Positions 1 to 5,138 of a stretch of 5,138 nt of DNA are shown piece by piece. The notes beneath the pieces are model-generated. The model searched no databases. It was not told the DNA's origin and worked only from the letters and a program-made list of their open reading frames with translations. Origin of the DNA: Euzebyaceae bacterium (lineage in GTDB: Bacteria > Actinomycetota > Nitriliruptoria > Euzebyales > Egibacteraceae); the NCBI GenBank assembly GCA_013698135.1, contig JACCVM010000188.1:1-5138 (forward strand). Reading direction: 5' to 3'. Numbering within the stretch: the first letter of the stretch is position 1; every line of letters begins with the position of its first letter. The position numbers were made by a program, and so were the translations under genes.

Positions 1-602
<602 letters not shown>

Positions 603-605
603 GCC

Positions 606-1265
606 ATGACTGCCGATCCCCACGATCCGACGGTTCCGGGGTCCCCGGCCTCCCAGGAGGCGGCCACGACGGCCGCCTCCGAGGATGTCGCGCAGCCCGC
701 GCCGGAGCCCGAGCCCGCGCCGGAGCCGGAGCTAGAGCCGGAGCCGGAGCTAGAGCCCGATGACTCGCTGGCGGTGGCACTGGCCGAGGCCGAGCGCAGC
801 CGCGACGATTACCTGGACCACCTGCGTCGCGAGCGCGCCGAGTTCGACAACTACCGGCGCCGCGCCACGCGGGAACGCATGGACGCTCTTGACCGTGGTG
901 CCCAGCAGCTGGTTTCCGACCTGCTTGGCGTGCTGGACAACTTGGGCTTCGCGCTGCGGGCGGCCGGCGAGCGCGATCCCTCTGACCAGCTGGCCAAGGG
1001 CGTGCAGATGGTGCACGGTCAGCTGCTGGACGTGCTGCGCCGAGCCGGCCTGGAGGACATCGACGGCAAGGGGTCGGTCTTTGACCCCAACCACCACGAG
1101 GCGATGATGCAGGTCGCGGCCGTCGACGACGAAGGGGCCGACCGGCAGCCGTCCTCCAACGGCGACCCGGTCGAACGCGAGCCCGTCGTCGTCGAGGTCT
1201 TGCGGCCCGGCTACCGCTTCAAAGGGCGGGTGCTGCGGCCAGCTTCGGTCAAAGTGGCCAGGTAA
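606..1265 (+). CDS. grpE: GrpE nucleotide-exchange factor for DnaK
   Basis: GrpE releases ADP from DnaK and so resets the Hsp70 cycle; it acts as a cytosolic dimer. The 219-residue protein has three parts. Residues 1-53 form a disordered acidic/proline tail with a Pro-Glu repeat (about 31-51). Residues about 55-120 form the long dimerising helix, including the family motif ERAEFDNYRRR (76-86) and the four-helix bundle segment around LLGVLDNLGFAL (106-117). The beta-wing domain that contacts DnaK carries FDPNHHEAMMQV (159-170) and the C-terminal signature VVVEVLRPGYRFKGRVLRPA (194-213). Between 170 and 193 the loop is longer than in most GrpE proteins I know, with a polar stretch (DRQPSSNGD, 179-187). 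The ATG lies 3 bases after the dnaK stop with only a weak purine run upstream (588-592), so its translation probably depends on coupling to dnaK. The N-terminal tail is low-complexity, so its length may vary between strains. Confidence 0.97.
   Translation: MTADPHDPTVPGSPASQEAATTAASEDVAQPAPEPEPAPEPELEPEPELEPDDSLAVALAEAERSRDDYLDHLRRERAEFDNYRRRATRERMDALDRGAQQLVSDLLGVLDNLGFALRAAGERDPSDQLAKGVQMVHGQLLDVLRRAGLEDIDGKGSVFDPNHHEAMMQVAAVDDEGADRQPSSNGDPVEREPVVVEVLRPGYRFKGRVLRPASVKVAR
719..757 (+). repeat. 18-bp tandem duplication inside grpE
   Basis: Bases 721-738 and 739-756 are identical (unit CGGAGCCGGAGCTAGAGC), and the periodicity extends to 719-757. It is in frame and encodes the Pro-Glu/Leu-Glu units of the acidic N-terminal tail of GrpE (about residues 38-51). 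Each copy contains the leucine codon CTA, which is rare in DNA this rich in G+C. That shared rare codon points to a recent duplication rather than independent selection of each codon. The repeat sits in a disordered tail, so gain or loss of a unit should not disturb the fold. Confidence 0.9.
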
Positions 1266-1312
1266 CGGCGTCAGGTAACCAGGCGAGCAGCGCGACATAG
1301 AGCACGAGGACG

Positions 1313-2473
1313 ATGAGCCAGCGCGACTACTTCGAGAAGGACTACTACGGCGTCCTCGGCGTTGCCAAGGACGCCTCGTCGGCTGACGTCTCGAAGGCCT
1401 ACCGCAAGCTGGCGCGCGAGCTGCACCCTGACGCCCGACCGGGCGACACCGAGGCGGAGACCCGGTTCAAGCAGGTCAGCGAGGCCTACTCCGTGCTGTC
1501 CAATCCCGAGAAGCGCCAGGAGTATGACCGGGTGCGCGATCTGGTCGGCAGCGGCGGGTTCGGCGCTGGCGCTCCGGGAGGCTTCGGCGGGAACGGCGGC
1601 TTCGGCGGCGGCGCCCAGAACATCAACGTCGAAGACCTGCTCGGCGGCCTGTTCGGCTCGGGTAGCACCTTCGGCGGCTCCCGGCAGACCCGGCAGGCGG
1701 GGACCAGCGCACGCCGTGGCCGTGACCTGGAAACCCAGCTGCGCCTGTCCTTCGCCGACGCCATGGCGGGGGTCACCACCACGCTGCGGGTTGCGGGCCG
1801 GGCGCCCTGCTCGGTGTGCTTCGGCACCGGCGCCAAGCCGGGTACACCCGTAGAGACCTGCTCGACTTGCAACGGCCTGGGAGCCGTGTCCAACAACCAG
1901 GGGCTGTTCGGGTTCTCGGAACCCTGCCCCACCTGTGGCGGCAGCGGGCGGATCGTGCCCCAGCCGTGCACGCGCTGCCAGGGCTCGGGCGCCGAGATCC
2001 GCAACCGGGACATCCGCGCCCGCATCCCCGCCGGCGTGCGCGACGGTGCGCGGATCCGGCTGCCCGGCAAGGGCGAGGCCGGCAGCTACGGCGGACCGGC
2101 CGGTGACCTGTACGTCAACGTCACGGTGGAGGTCCATGAGCTGTTCGGGCGTCGCGGCGACGACCTGACGTTGCACGTCCCCGTGACCTTCAGCGAGGCG
2201 GCGCTGGGCACCAAAGTGCGAATCCCGACCCTGGACGAACCCGTCACGCTCAAGGTGCCCGCAGGCACCGAGAGCGGGCGCACCCTGCGCGTCAAGGGTC
2301 GTGGAGGACACCGCAGCGGCGGTCGCCGCGGCGACCTGCTGGTCACCATCGACGTCGCGGTCCCGCGCAAGCTGACCCGCACCCAGCGCAAGCTGCTGGA
2401 GGACTACGCGGCCACCGAGGACACTGCCGTCCGCGAGCACCTGGACGCCGCGCTGGCGGCACAGGAGGTGTAG
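1313..2473 (+). CDS. dnaJ: DnaJ (Hsp40) co-chaperone, type I (class A)
   Basis: DnaJ delivers substrates to DnaK and stimulates its ATPase. The 386-residue protein has the full class A layout. The J-domain spans about residues 10-72, with the catalytic HPD tripeptide at 38-40. A Gly/Phe-rich linker spans about 79-123. The zinc-binding domain has four intact CxxCxGxG motifs starting at C166, C183, C205 and C219. The C-terminal substrate-binding and dimerisation domains follow from about 228. All eight zinc-ligand cysteines are present, so the protein should be functional. The extended N-terminus before the J-domain core (YFEKDYYGVLGV) resembles the DnaJ1 form that actinobacteria encode in the dnaK operon. 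An in-frame TAG at 1298-1300 excludes an upstream start. The purine run GAGGA at 1306-1310 ends only 2 bases before the ATG, closer than ideal, so initiation may be modest or coupled. The 47-base gap after grpE shows no promoter or terminator that I can recognise. Confidence 0.98.
   Translation: MSQRDYFEKDYYGVLGVAKDASSADVSKAYRKLARELHPDARPGDTEAETRFKQVSEAYSVLSNPEKRQEYDRVRDLVGSGGFGAGAPGGFGGNGGFGGGAQNINVEDLLGGLFGSGSTFGGSRQTRQAGTSARRGRDLETQLRLSFADAMAGVTTTLRVAGRAPCSVCFGTGAKPGTPVETCSTCNGLGAVSNNQGLFGFSEPCPTCGGSGRIVPQPCTRCQGSGAEIRNRDIRARIPAGVRDGARIRLPGKGEAGSYGGPAGDLYVNVTVEVHELFGRRGDDLTLHVPVTFSEAALGTKVRIPTLDEPVTLKVPAGTESGRTLRVKGRGGHRSGGRRGDLLVTIDVAVPRKLTRTQRKLLEDYAATEDTAVREHLDAALAAQEV
2463..2469 (+). 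promoter_or_regulatory. strong Shine-Dalgarno site of hspR, inside dnaJ
   Basis: AGGAGGT lies 6 bases before the hspR ATG and overlaps the last sense codons of dnaJ. It is a near-perfect anti-16S match and fixes the hspR start at 2476. It also means that ribosomes terminating on dnaJ are delivered directly to the hspR start, so repressor synthesis is tied to chaperone synthesis. Confidence 0.85.
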
Positions 2474-2475
2474 GC

Positions 2476-2880
2476 ATGGCCGTGCCGGCGAGGGCGGTGT
2501 TCATCATCTCCGTCGCCGCGGAACTGGCCGGGGTGCACCCGCAGACGCTGCGCACCTATGAGCGCAAGGGGCTGCTCAAGCCCGCGCGGACCTCGGGTGG
2601 CACCAGGCGCTACTCCCAGCGTGATGTAGACCGCGTCCGCCTGATCCAGGAGCTGACCCAGGGCGACGGCGTCAACCTCGCCGGGGTCTTGCGCATCCTG
2701 GCGCTGCAGGACGAGGTGGAGCGCCTGTCGGTCCAGGTCGAGCAGGCGCGGGCAGGGGCGGAACGCTCTCGCCAGGCGGCGCACCAGGCGGTGGCCGAGG
2801 CGCTGCGCTCCACCGGCCGAGAGCTCGTGCTGTACCGCCCGTCGGCCATCGAGCGCCACCAGCCGGCCCGCCGCCGCTGA
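2476..2880 (+). CDS. hspR: HspR, MerR-family heat-shock repressor
   Basis: HspR is the actinobacterial repressor of the dnaK operon and often of clpB. In characterised species it binds an inverted repeat called HAIR and uses DnaK as co-repressor. The 134-residue protein has a MerR-type winged helix-turn-helix at about residues 10-75: ISVAAELAGVHPQTLRTYERKGLL (11-34, seen as two adjoining helices), the wing motif GGTRRYSQRDVDRV (41-54), then IQELTQGDGVNLAGVLRIL (57-75). A predicted coiled coil follows at about 77-115, and a basic tail ends the protein. It has no cysteine-based sensor, which agrees with HspR rather than a metal- or redox-sensing MerR. It starts 2 bases after the dnaJ stop, so it is the fourth gene of the operon and probably represses its own transcription. 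The operator it would use must lie upstream of dnaK, outside the window. Assignment rests on sequence pattern plus gene order, and the two agree. Confidence 0.95.
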   Translation: MAVPARAVFIISVAAELAGVHPQTLRTYERKGLLKPARTSGGTRRYSQRDVDRVRLIQELTQGDGVNLAGVLRILALQDEVERLSVQVEQARAGAERSRQAAHQAVAEALRSTGRELVLYRPSAIERHQPARRR

Positions 2881-2984
2881 GGCATTGATGGTGGTCGACA
2901 TCCACAGCCGAGACCGATTCCCGGCGGCGTGGAGTCGTCCTTGCCCTACCGTCGCCGTTGACGGGTACGCGCTGAGGAGGGACC
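2881..2984 (+). other. gap after hspR with start signal for the next gene
   Basis: This 104-base gap separates the dnaK operon from the next gene on the same strand. It ends in a strong Shine-Dalgarno site (AGGAGG, 2975-2980) 4 bases before the ATG at 2985. I see no convincing intrinsic terminator: there is no stable hairpin followed by a T run. I also see no HAIR-like repeat. A weak imperfect palindrome centred on GTCGAC (about 2892-2907) and a TTGCCC box at 2941-2946 are present, but neither supports a firm operator or promoter call. The downstream gene could therefore be read through from the operon or have its own weak promoter. Confidence 0.5.
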
Positions 2985-3437
2985 ATGGCTGTCGAGGGAC
3001 GCGCGCGGCAACATCTGTTCGATCGACTCGAGCAGGTGTTGGGCACACCGCACGCTCTGACGCTGATGGCCTACCTCCCGCCGGTTGAGGGACCCGACGC
3101 CGCGACGTCGGGCGATGTCGCCCGGGTGCACAGCGATCTTGTCGACCTCAACCGCAACCTCGATCAGCGGTTCGAGGCGATCGATCAGCGGTTCGAGGCG
3201 ATCGACCGTCGCTTCCAGGCGGTCGACCACCGCTTCGAGCTGGTGGATCAGCGCTTTGCGGCGCTGGAACAGCACCTGGACACGCGACTGGAAGCCGTGG
3301 AGCACCGCATCGTGGCCACCATCCGCGGCGAGATGGCCACGCTGGTCACCACCCAGACGCGGGTCATCGTCCTCGGCTTGGTAGGAGCGCTAACCGCGAA
3401 CACCGGCCTGGTGCTGGCCGCATCACGCCTCGGCTGA
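2985..3437 (+). CDS. coiled-coil protein with C-terminal membrane anchor, unknown function
   Basis: I do not recognise a named function. The 150-residue protein has three visible parts. Residues 1-45 form an apparently folded N-terminus with HLFDRLEQVLGTPHALTLM (10-28) and LPPVEGPDAATSGD (31-44). Residues about 50-115 are a coiled coil built from near-identical 7-residue units (IDQRFEA, IDRRFQA, VDHRFEL, VDQRFAA), in which Phe and Ile/Val occupy the a and d positions. A hydrophobic segment at about 127-148 looks like a single C-terminal membrane span, with very little after it. The layout suggests a tail-anchored protein with its coiled coil in the cytosol. From memory, short actinobacterial proteins with an LPPVGWADVATKRDL-like N-terminus, a variable coiled coil and a C-terminal anchor are common but uncharacterised; this resembles them. 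The start is supported by AGGAGG 4 bases upstream. It lies between hspR and clpB on the same strand, so a link to envelope or stress response is possible but unproven. Confidence 0.8.
   Translation: MAVEGRARQHLFDRLEQVLGTPHALTLMAYLPPVEGPDAATSGDVARVHSDLVDLNRNLDQRFEAIDQRFEAIDRRFQAVDHRFELVDQRFAALEQHLDTRLEAVEHRIVATIRGEMATLVTTQTRVIVLGLVGALTANTGLVLAASRLG
3161..3265 (+). repeat. 21-bp (7-codon) repeats encoding coiled-coil heptads
   Basis: Bases 3161-3181 and 3182-3202 are identical. Further diverged 21-base units follow at 3203-3223, 3224-3244 and 3245-3265. Each unit is one heptad of the coiled coil in the surrounding gene. The perfect pair keeps the same codons throughout, which suggests a recent duplication of one unit; the diverged units show that the array grew earlier by the same route. 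Changes in copy number would lengthen or shorten the coil by exactly two helical turns without breaking the frame. Confidence 0.9.
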
Positions 3438-3454
3438 TCCAAAATCCCCGGGCC

Positions 3455-3645
3455 AGGCGAGGAAGCGACGTGGTGTGCAGCGTCGATGCACCCTCGATCG
3501 CCATGACGAACAGGTACTTGACATGGCCAAGGCGCGCGGGGTGGCCGAGCACCTCAGGTCGTTCGAGGGCGGCGTAATCGCGCAGCGTGTGAAGGTCGCC
3601 GGTCACGCGCCGCAGCACACGGTGCAACCGTTCGGGGTCAACCAT
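3455..3645 (-). pseudogene. HepT/DUF86 toxin remnant, frameshifted and truncated
   Basis: On the minus strand an ATG at 3645-3643 opens a segment that reads like the N-terminal half of a HepT (DUF86/HEPN-type) toxin. It begins MVDPERLHRVLRRVTGDLHTL, followed by a helix rich in Ala/Leu and then RLGHVKYLFVMAIEG (residues 38-52), close to the family's VKYLL-VAIEA core. At codon 52 (3490-3492) the frame breaks. Shifting by one base restores the expected continuation C-I-D-A-A-H-H-V-A-S-S (3488 down to 3458), which is the family's next helix. Similarity then stops at about 3455. The C-terminal half, which would carry the RNase motif (R-x4-6-H-x-Y), is absent, and the DNA beyond belongs to the opposite-strand coiled-coil gene. 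Intact HepT proteins in these bacteria are about 130-150 residues, so roughly half remains. The call is from remembered family pattern, not from a search. The broken frame and the missing active site make it non-functional as a toxin. Confidence 0.72.
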
Positions 3646-3872
3646 CGTCTTGTGTCCTACCGCTTCGCTGCATGAGGACACGGCGGTGTGCTTGGACGAA
3701 GTCGGCTCGGGCACGCTCGATGCGCGGCCGGTCTGTGCCACCCGCCAGCCACCTCCAGCGGCGCGACATCCAGTATGAGCAGATCGACCTTGCCGGGAAG
3801 CCCGGCATCCATGGCCGCCGGCCGCCGGCGGCGTCGGTCGACCGCCGCGATCGAACGGCCAAGCGGCTCGGC
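3638..3872 (-). pseudogene. MntA-like nucleotidyltransferase antitoxin remnant
   Basis: Just upstream of the HepT remnant on the same (minus) strand, and overlapping it by 8 bases (TGA at 3640-3638, ATG at 3645-3643), lie pieces of a minimal nucleotidyltransferase (MNT/MntA family). In intact cassettes this is the antitoxin that adenylylates HepT. One frame gives LPGKVDLLILDVAPLEVAG (about 3800 down to 3744), matching the family's conserved VDLVVLD-AP strand, preceded by a weak match AEPLGRSIAA (about 3872-3843). The reading then shifts frame at about 3740, giving TDRPRIERARADFVQAHRRVL and a short tail to the stop, which resembles the family's C-terminal helix. About 30 residues normally lying between these blocks are missing, and so is the catalytic GS-x(9-12)-DxD region, which should be further upstream. 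The gene is therefore decayed by at least one frameshift and two deletions. The first block is the most reliable part of the call. Confidence 0.62.
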
Positions 3873-3959
3873 TGTCTGGGGTTGAGGCGGGAAGCGGCGC
3901 CGGCAACCTTGCTAGTGATACGCATAGATTTATTGGCGCAATCGACTTAGGATAGCCCC
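3873..3959 (+). promoter_or_regulatory. probable clpB promoter and leader region
   Basis: The last 50-55 bases before clpB (about 3905-3957) are clearly richer in A+T than anything else in the window, as expected for a promoter. A possible -35 box TTGCTA (3909-3914) with A+T-rich sequence (TAGATTTATT, 3925-3934) at roughly the right distance could serve as a promoter, but neither box is a good match to consensus. A Shine-Dalgarno-like TAGGA (3948-3952) lies 7 bases before the ATG. I looked for the HspR operator (CTTGAGT-N7-ACTCAAG) and for CIRCE (TTAGCACTC-N9-GAGTGCTAA) and found neither. There is a small inverted repeat ATTG-GCG-CAAT at 3932-3942. Confidence 0.4.
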
Positions 3960-5138
3960 ATGGACTTTGACCGCTTCACGCTGAAGGCCCGCGATGCCGT
4001 GCAGGGCGCCGCCTCCCTAGCCACCGAACGCGGCAATCCCGAGATCGTCGCGCTGCACCTGCTGCACGCGCTGCTCGGCCAGCCCGAGGGGCCGGTGTAC
4101 CCGGCCGTCACGCGGCTGGGCTCCACCCCAGCCGCGTTGCGCTCGGCCACCGAGACGGCGCTGCGCACGCTGCCCGCCGCTCACGGAGCCACCGGACAAC
4201 CGGGGATCTCCCGAGCGCTGGTCGCCGTCATCGACGATGCGCAGGCGCGGGCCGGCACCCTCGGTGACGACTACTCCTCTACCGAGCACCTGCTGCTGGC
4301 GCTGGCCGCCGAGCGCGGGCAGGCCGGCAAGCTGCTGCGCGAGGCCGGCATCGATGTCGACGACCTGCTGGTGGTGCTCAAGGAGGTTCGCGGCAACCAG
4401 CGGGTCACCAGCGACACGCCGGAGGACACCTTCCAGGCGCTGGAGCGCTTCGCCACCGACCTGACCGCACAGGCCCGCGACGGCCGGCTTGACCCGGTGA
4501 TCGGGCGCGACGAGGAGATCCGGCGCGTCATCCAGGTGCTGTCGCGGCGCACCAAGAACAACCCGGTGCTCATCGGCGATCCGGGGGTCGGCAAGACCGC
4601 CATCGTCGAAGGCCTGGCGCAGCGCATGGTCGCCGGTGACGTGCCCGAAGGGCTCAAGGACAAGCGGCTGGTGACCCTTGACCTGACCTCGATCATCGCC
4701 GGGGCCAAGTACCGCGGTGAGTTCGAGGAGCGTCTGCAGGCCGTCCTCAAGGAGATCGAGTCCAGCGACGGGCAGATCGTCACCTTCGTCGACGAGCTGC
4801 ACACCATCGTGGGGGCTGGGAAGGCCGAGGGCGCGATGGACGCCGGCAACATGCTCAAGCCGCTGCTCGCGCGCGGACGGCTGCGCATGATCGGCGCGAC
4901 GACGCTGGAGGAGTACCGCCAGATCGAGAAGGACAAGGCGCTGGAGCGCCGCTTCCAGCCGGTCAACGTCGGCGAGCCCAGCGTCGAGGCCACCGTGGCG
5001 ATCCTGCGGGGACTCAAGGAGCGCTACGAGGTCCATCACGGCGTGCGCATCACCGACTCGGCCCTGACTGCCGCCGCGCGGCTGTCCGACCGCTACCTGA
5101 CCGAGCGGTTCCTGCCCGACAAGGCGATTGACCTCATC
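3960..5138 (+). CDS. clpB: ClpB (Hsp100) disaggregase, N-terminal part only
   Basis: ClpB is a hexameric AAA+ machine that pulls polypeptides out of aggregates and passes them to DnaK-DnaJ-GrpE. The frame is open from the ATG at 3960 to the window edge, giving 393 residues of a protein normally about 850-880 long. Residues 1-150 are the Clp N-domain with its two repeats (starting MDFDRFTLKARDAVQ). The first AAA+ domain follows. Walker A is GDPGVGKT at 206-213, the pore-loop tyrosine is Y251 in KYRGEFEERL, Walker B is TFVDE with D278 and E279, sensor 1 is around T314 in IGATT, and the arginine fingers are R330-R331 in ALERRF. The fragment ends at LPDKAIDLI, just before the ClpB-specific middle domain, so ClpB rather than ClpA/ClpC is inferred from the N-domain, EYRQIEKDKALERRF and the locus. 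All catalytic residues that can be seen are intact. It is separated from the dnaK operon by about 1 kb and has its own leader. Confidence 0.96.
   Translation, partial: MDFDRFTLKARDAVQGAASLATERGNPEIVALHLLHALLGQPEGPVYPAVTRLGSTPAALRSATETALRTLPAAHGATGQPGISRALVAVIDDAQARAGTLGDDYSSTEHLLLALAAERGQAGKLLREAGIDVDDLLVVLKEVRGNQRVTSDTPEDTFQALERFATDLTAQARDGRLDPVIGRDEEIRRVIQVLSRRTKNNPVLIGDPGVGKTAIVEGLAQRMVAGDVPEGLKDKRLVTLDLTSIIAGAKYRGEFEERLQAVLKEIESSDGQIVTFVDELHTIVGAGKAEGAMDAGNMLKPLLARGRLRMIGATTLEEYRQIEKDKALERRFQPVNVGEPSVEATVAILRGLKERYEVHHGVRITDSALTAAARLSDRYLTERFLPDKAIDLI

Noticed and set aside
1259..1279. 8-base direct repeat CAGGTAAC (1259-1266 and 1272-1279) at the end of grpE
   Set aside because: It is too short to be distinguished from chance, and no gene or structure is bounded by it.
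1271..2440. 389-residue open frame on the minus strand opposite dnaJ
   Set aside because: It is antisense to a fully conserved DnaJ with all motifs. Long antisense frames are expected in very G+C-rich coding DNA, and the translation shows no recognisable domain.
2885..3088. 67-residue plus-strand open frame after hspR
   Set aside because: It overlaps the better-supported gene at 2985 in another frame and lacks a ribosome-binding site and recognisable sequence.
3364..3906. Single 180-residue minus-strand gene covering the whole gap
   Set aside because: The frame is open, but only its middle (the HepT N-terminal part) looks like real protein. The first third is out of frame with the antitoxin remnant and the end runs antisense into the coiled-coil gene.
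3932..3942. Small inverted repeat ATTG-GCG-CAAT before clpB as an operator
   Set aside because: The arms are only 4 bases and do not match HAIR or CIRCE. It is recorded only as part of the leader description.
3672..3950. 92-residue plus-strand open frame before clpB
   Set aside because: It is antisense to the antitoxin remnant, arginine-rich and without a family pattern. It has no good ribosome-binding site.
4017..5039. 340-residue open frame on the minus strand opposite clpB
   Set aside because: It is antisense to a frame carrying every ClpB AAA+ motif. Its own translation is low-complexity with no family pattern.

Overview
The window looks like a chromosomal heat-shock and protein-disaggregation locus from a high-GC Gram-positive bacterium, most likely an actinobacterium. 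The reasons are very high G+C with strong G/C third-position bias, the gene order dnaK-grpE-dnaJ-hspR, a MerR-type HspR repressor directly after dnaJ, and an actinobacterial-style DnaJ N-terminus (EKDYYGVLGV). Linkage of this operon to clpB on the same strand would also fit a deep-branching actinobacterial class, but I cannot place the organism further from sequence alone.

Layout. Positions 1-602 are the 3' end of dnaK (substrate-binding domain and acidic tail). grpE (606-1265) follows after 3 bases, dnaJ (1313-2473) after a 47-base gap, and hspR (2476-2880) after 2 bases, with a strong Shine-Dalgarno site inside the end of dnaJ. This is a compact operon for the Hsp70 chaperone, its nucleotide-exchange factor, its J-domain co-chaperone and the repressor that in characterised actinobacteria shuts the same genes off. 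After a 104-base gap comes a 150-residue protein of unknown function (2985-3437) with an N-terminal globular part, a run of 7-residue coiled-coil repeats and a C-terminal membrane segment. At the right edge, clpB (3960-5138, cut by the window end) encodes the N-domain and nearly all of the first AAA+ ring of the ClpB disaggregase, which works with DnaK-DnaJ-GrpE on aggregated protein.

The 522 bases between the membrane coiled-coil gene and clpB contain no intact gene. On the minus strand they hold what I read as the decayed remains of a MntA-HepT type toxin-antitoxin cassette. One part is a nucleotidyltransferase (antitoxin) fragment that has lost its catalytic N-terminus and is frameshifted. 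The other is a HepT/DUF86 toxin fragment with a one-base frameshift and no C-terminal half, so its expected RNase motif is absent. The two fragments still overlap by 8 bases, as in an intact cassette. The A+T-rich stretch just before clpB probably carries its promoter, but I could not find a clear HspR operator (HAIR) or CIRCE element there.

I found no intact novel system. The items most worth following up are the dead toxin-antitoxin cassette, the uncharacterised membrane coiled-coil protein between the chaperone operon and clpB, and the short in-frame tandem duplications in grpE and in the coiled-coil gene.
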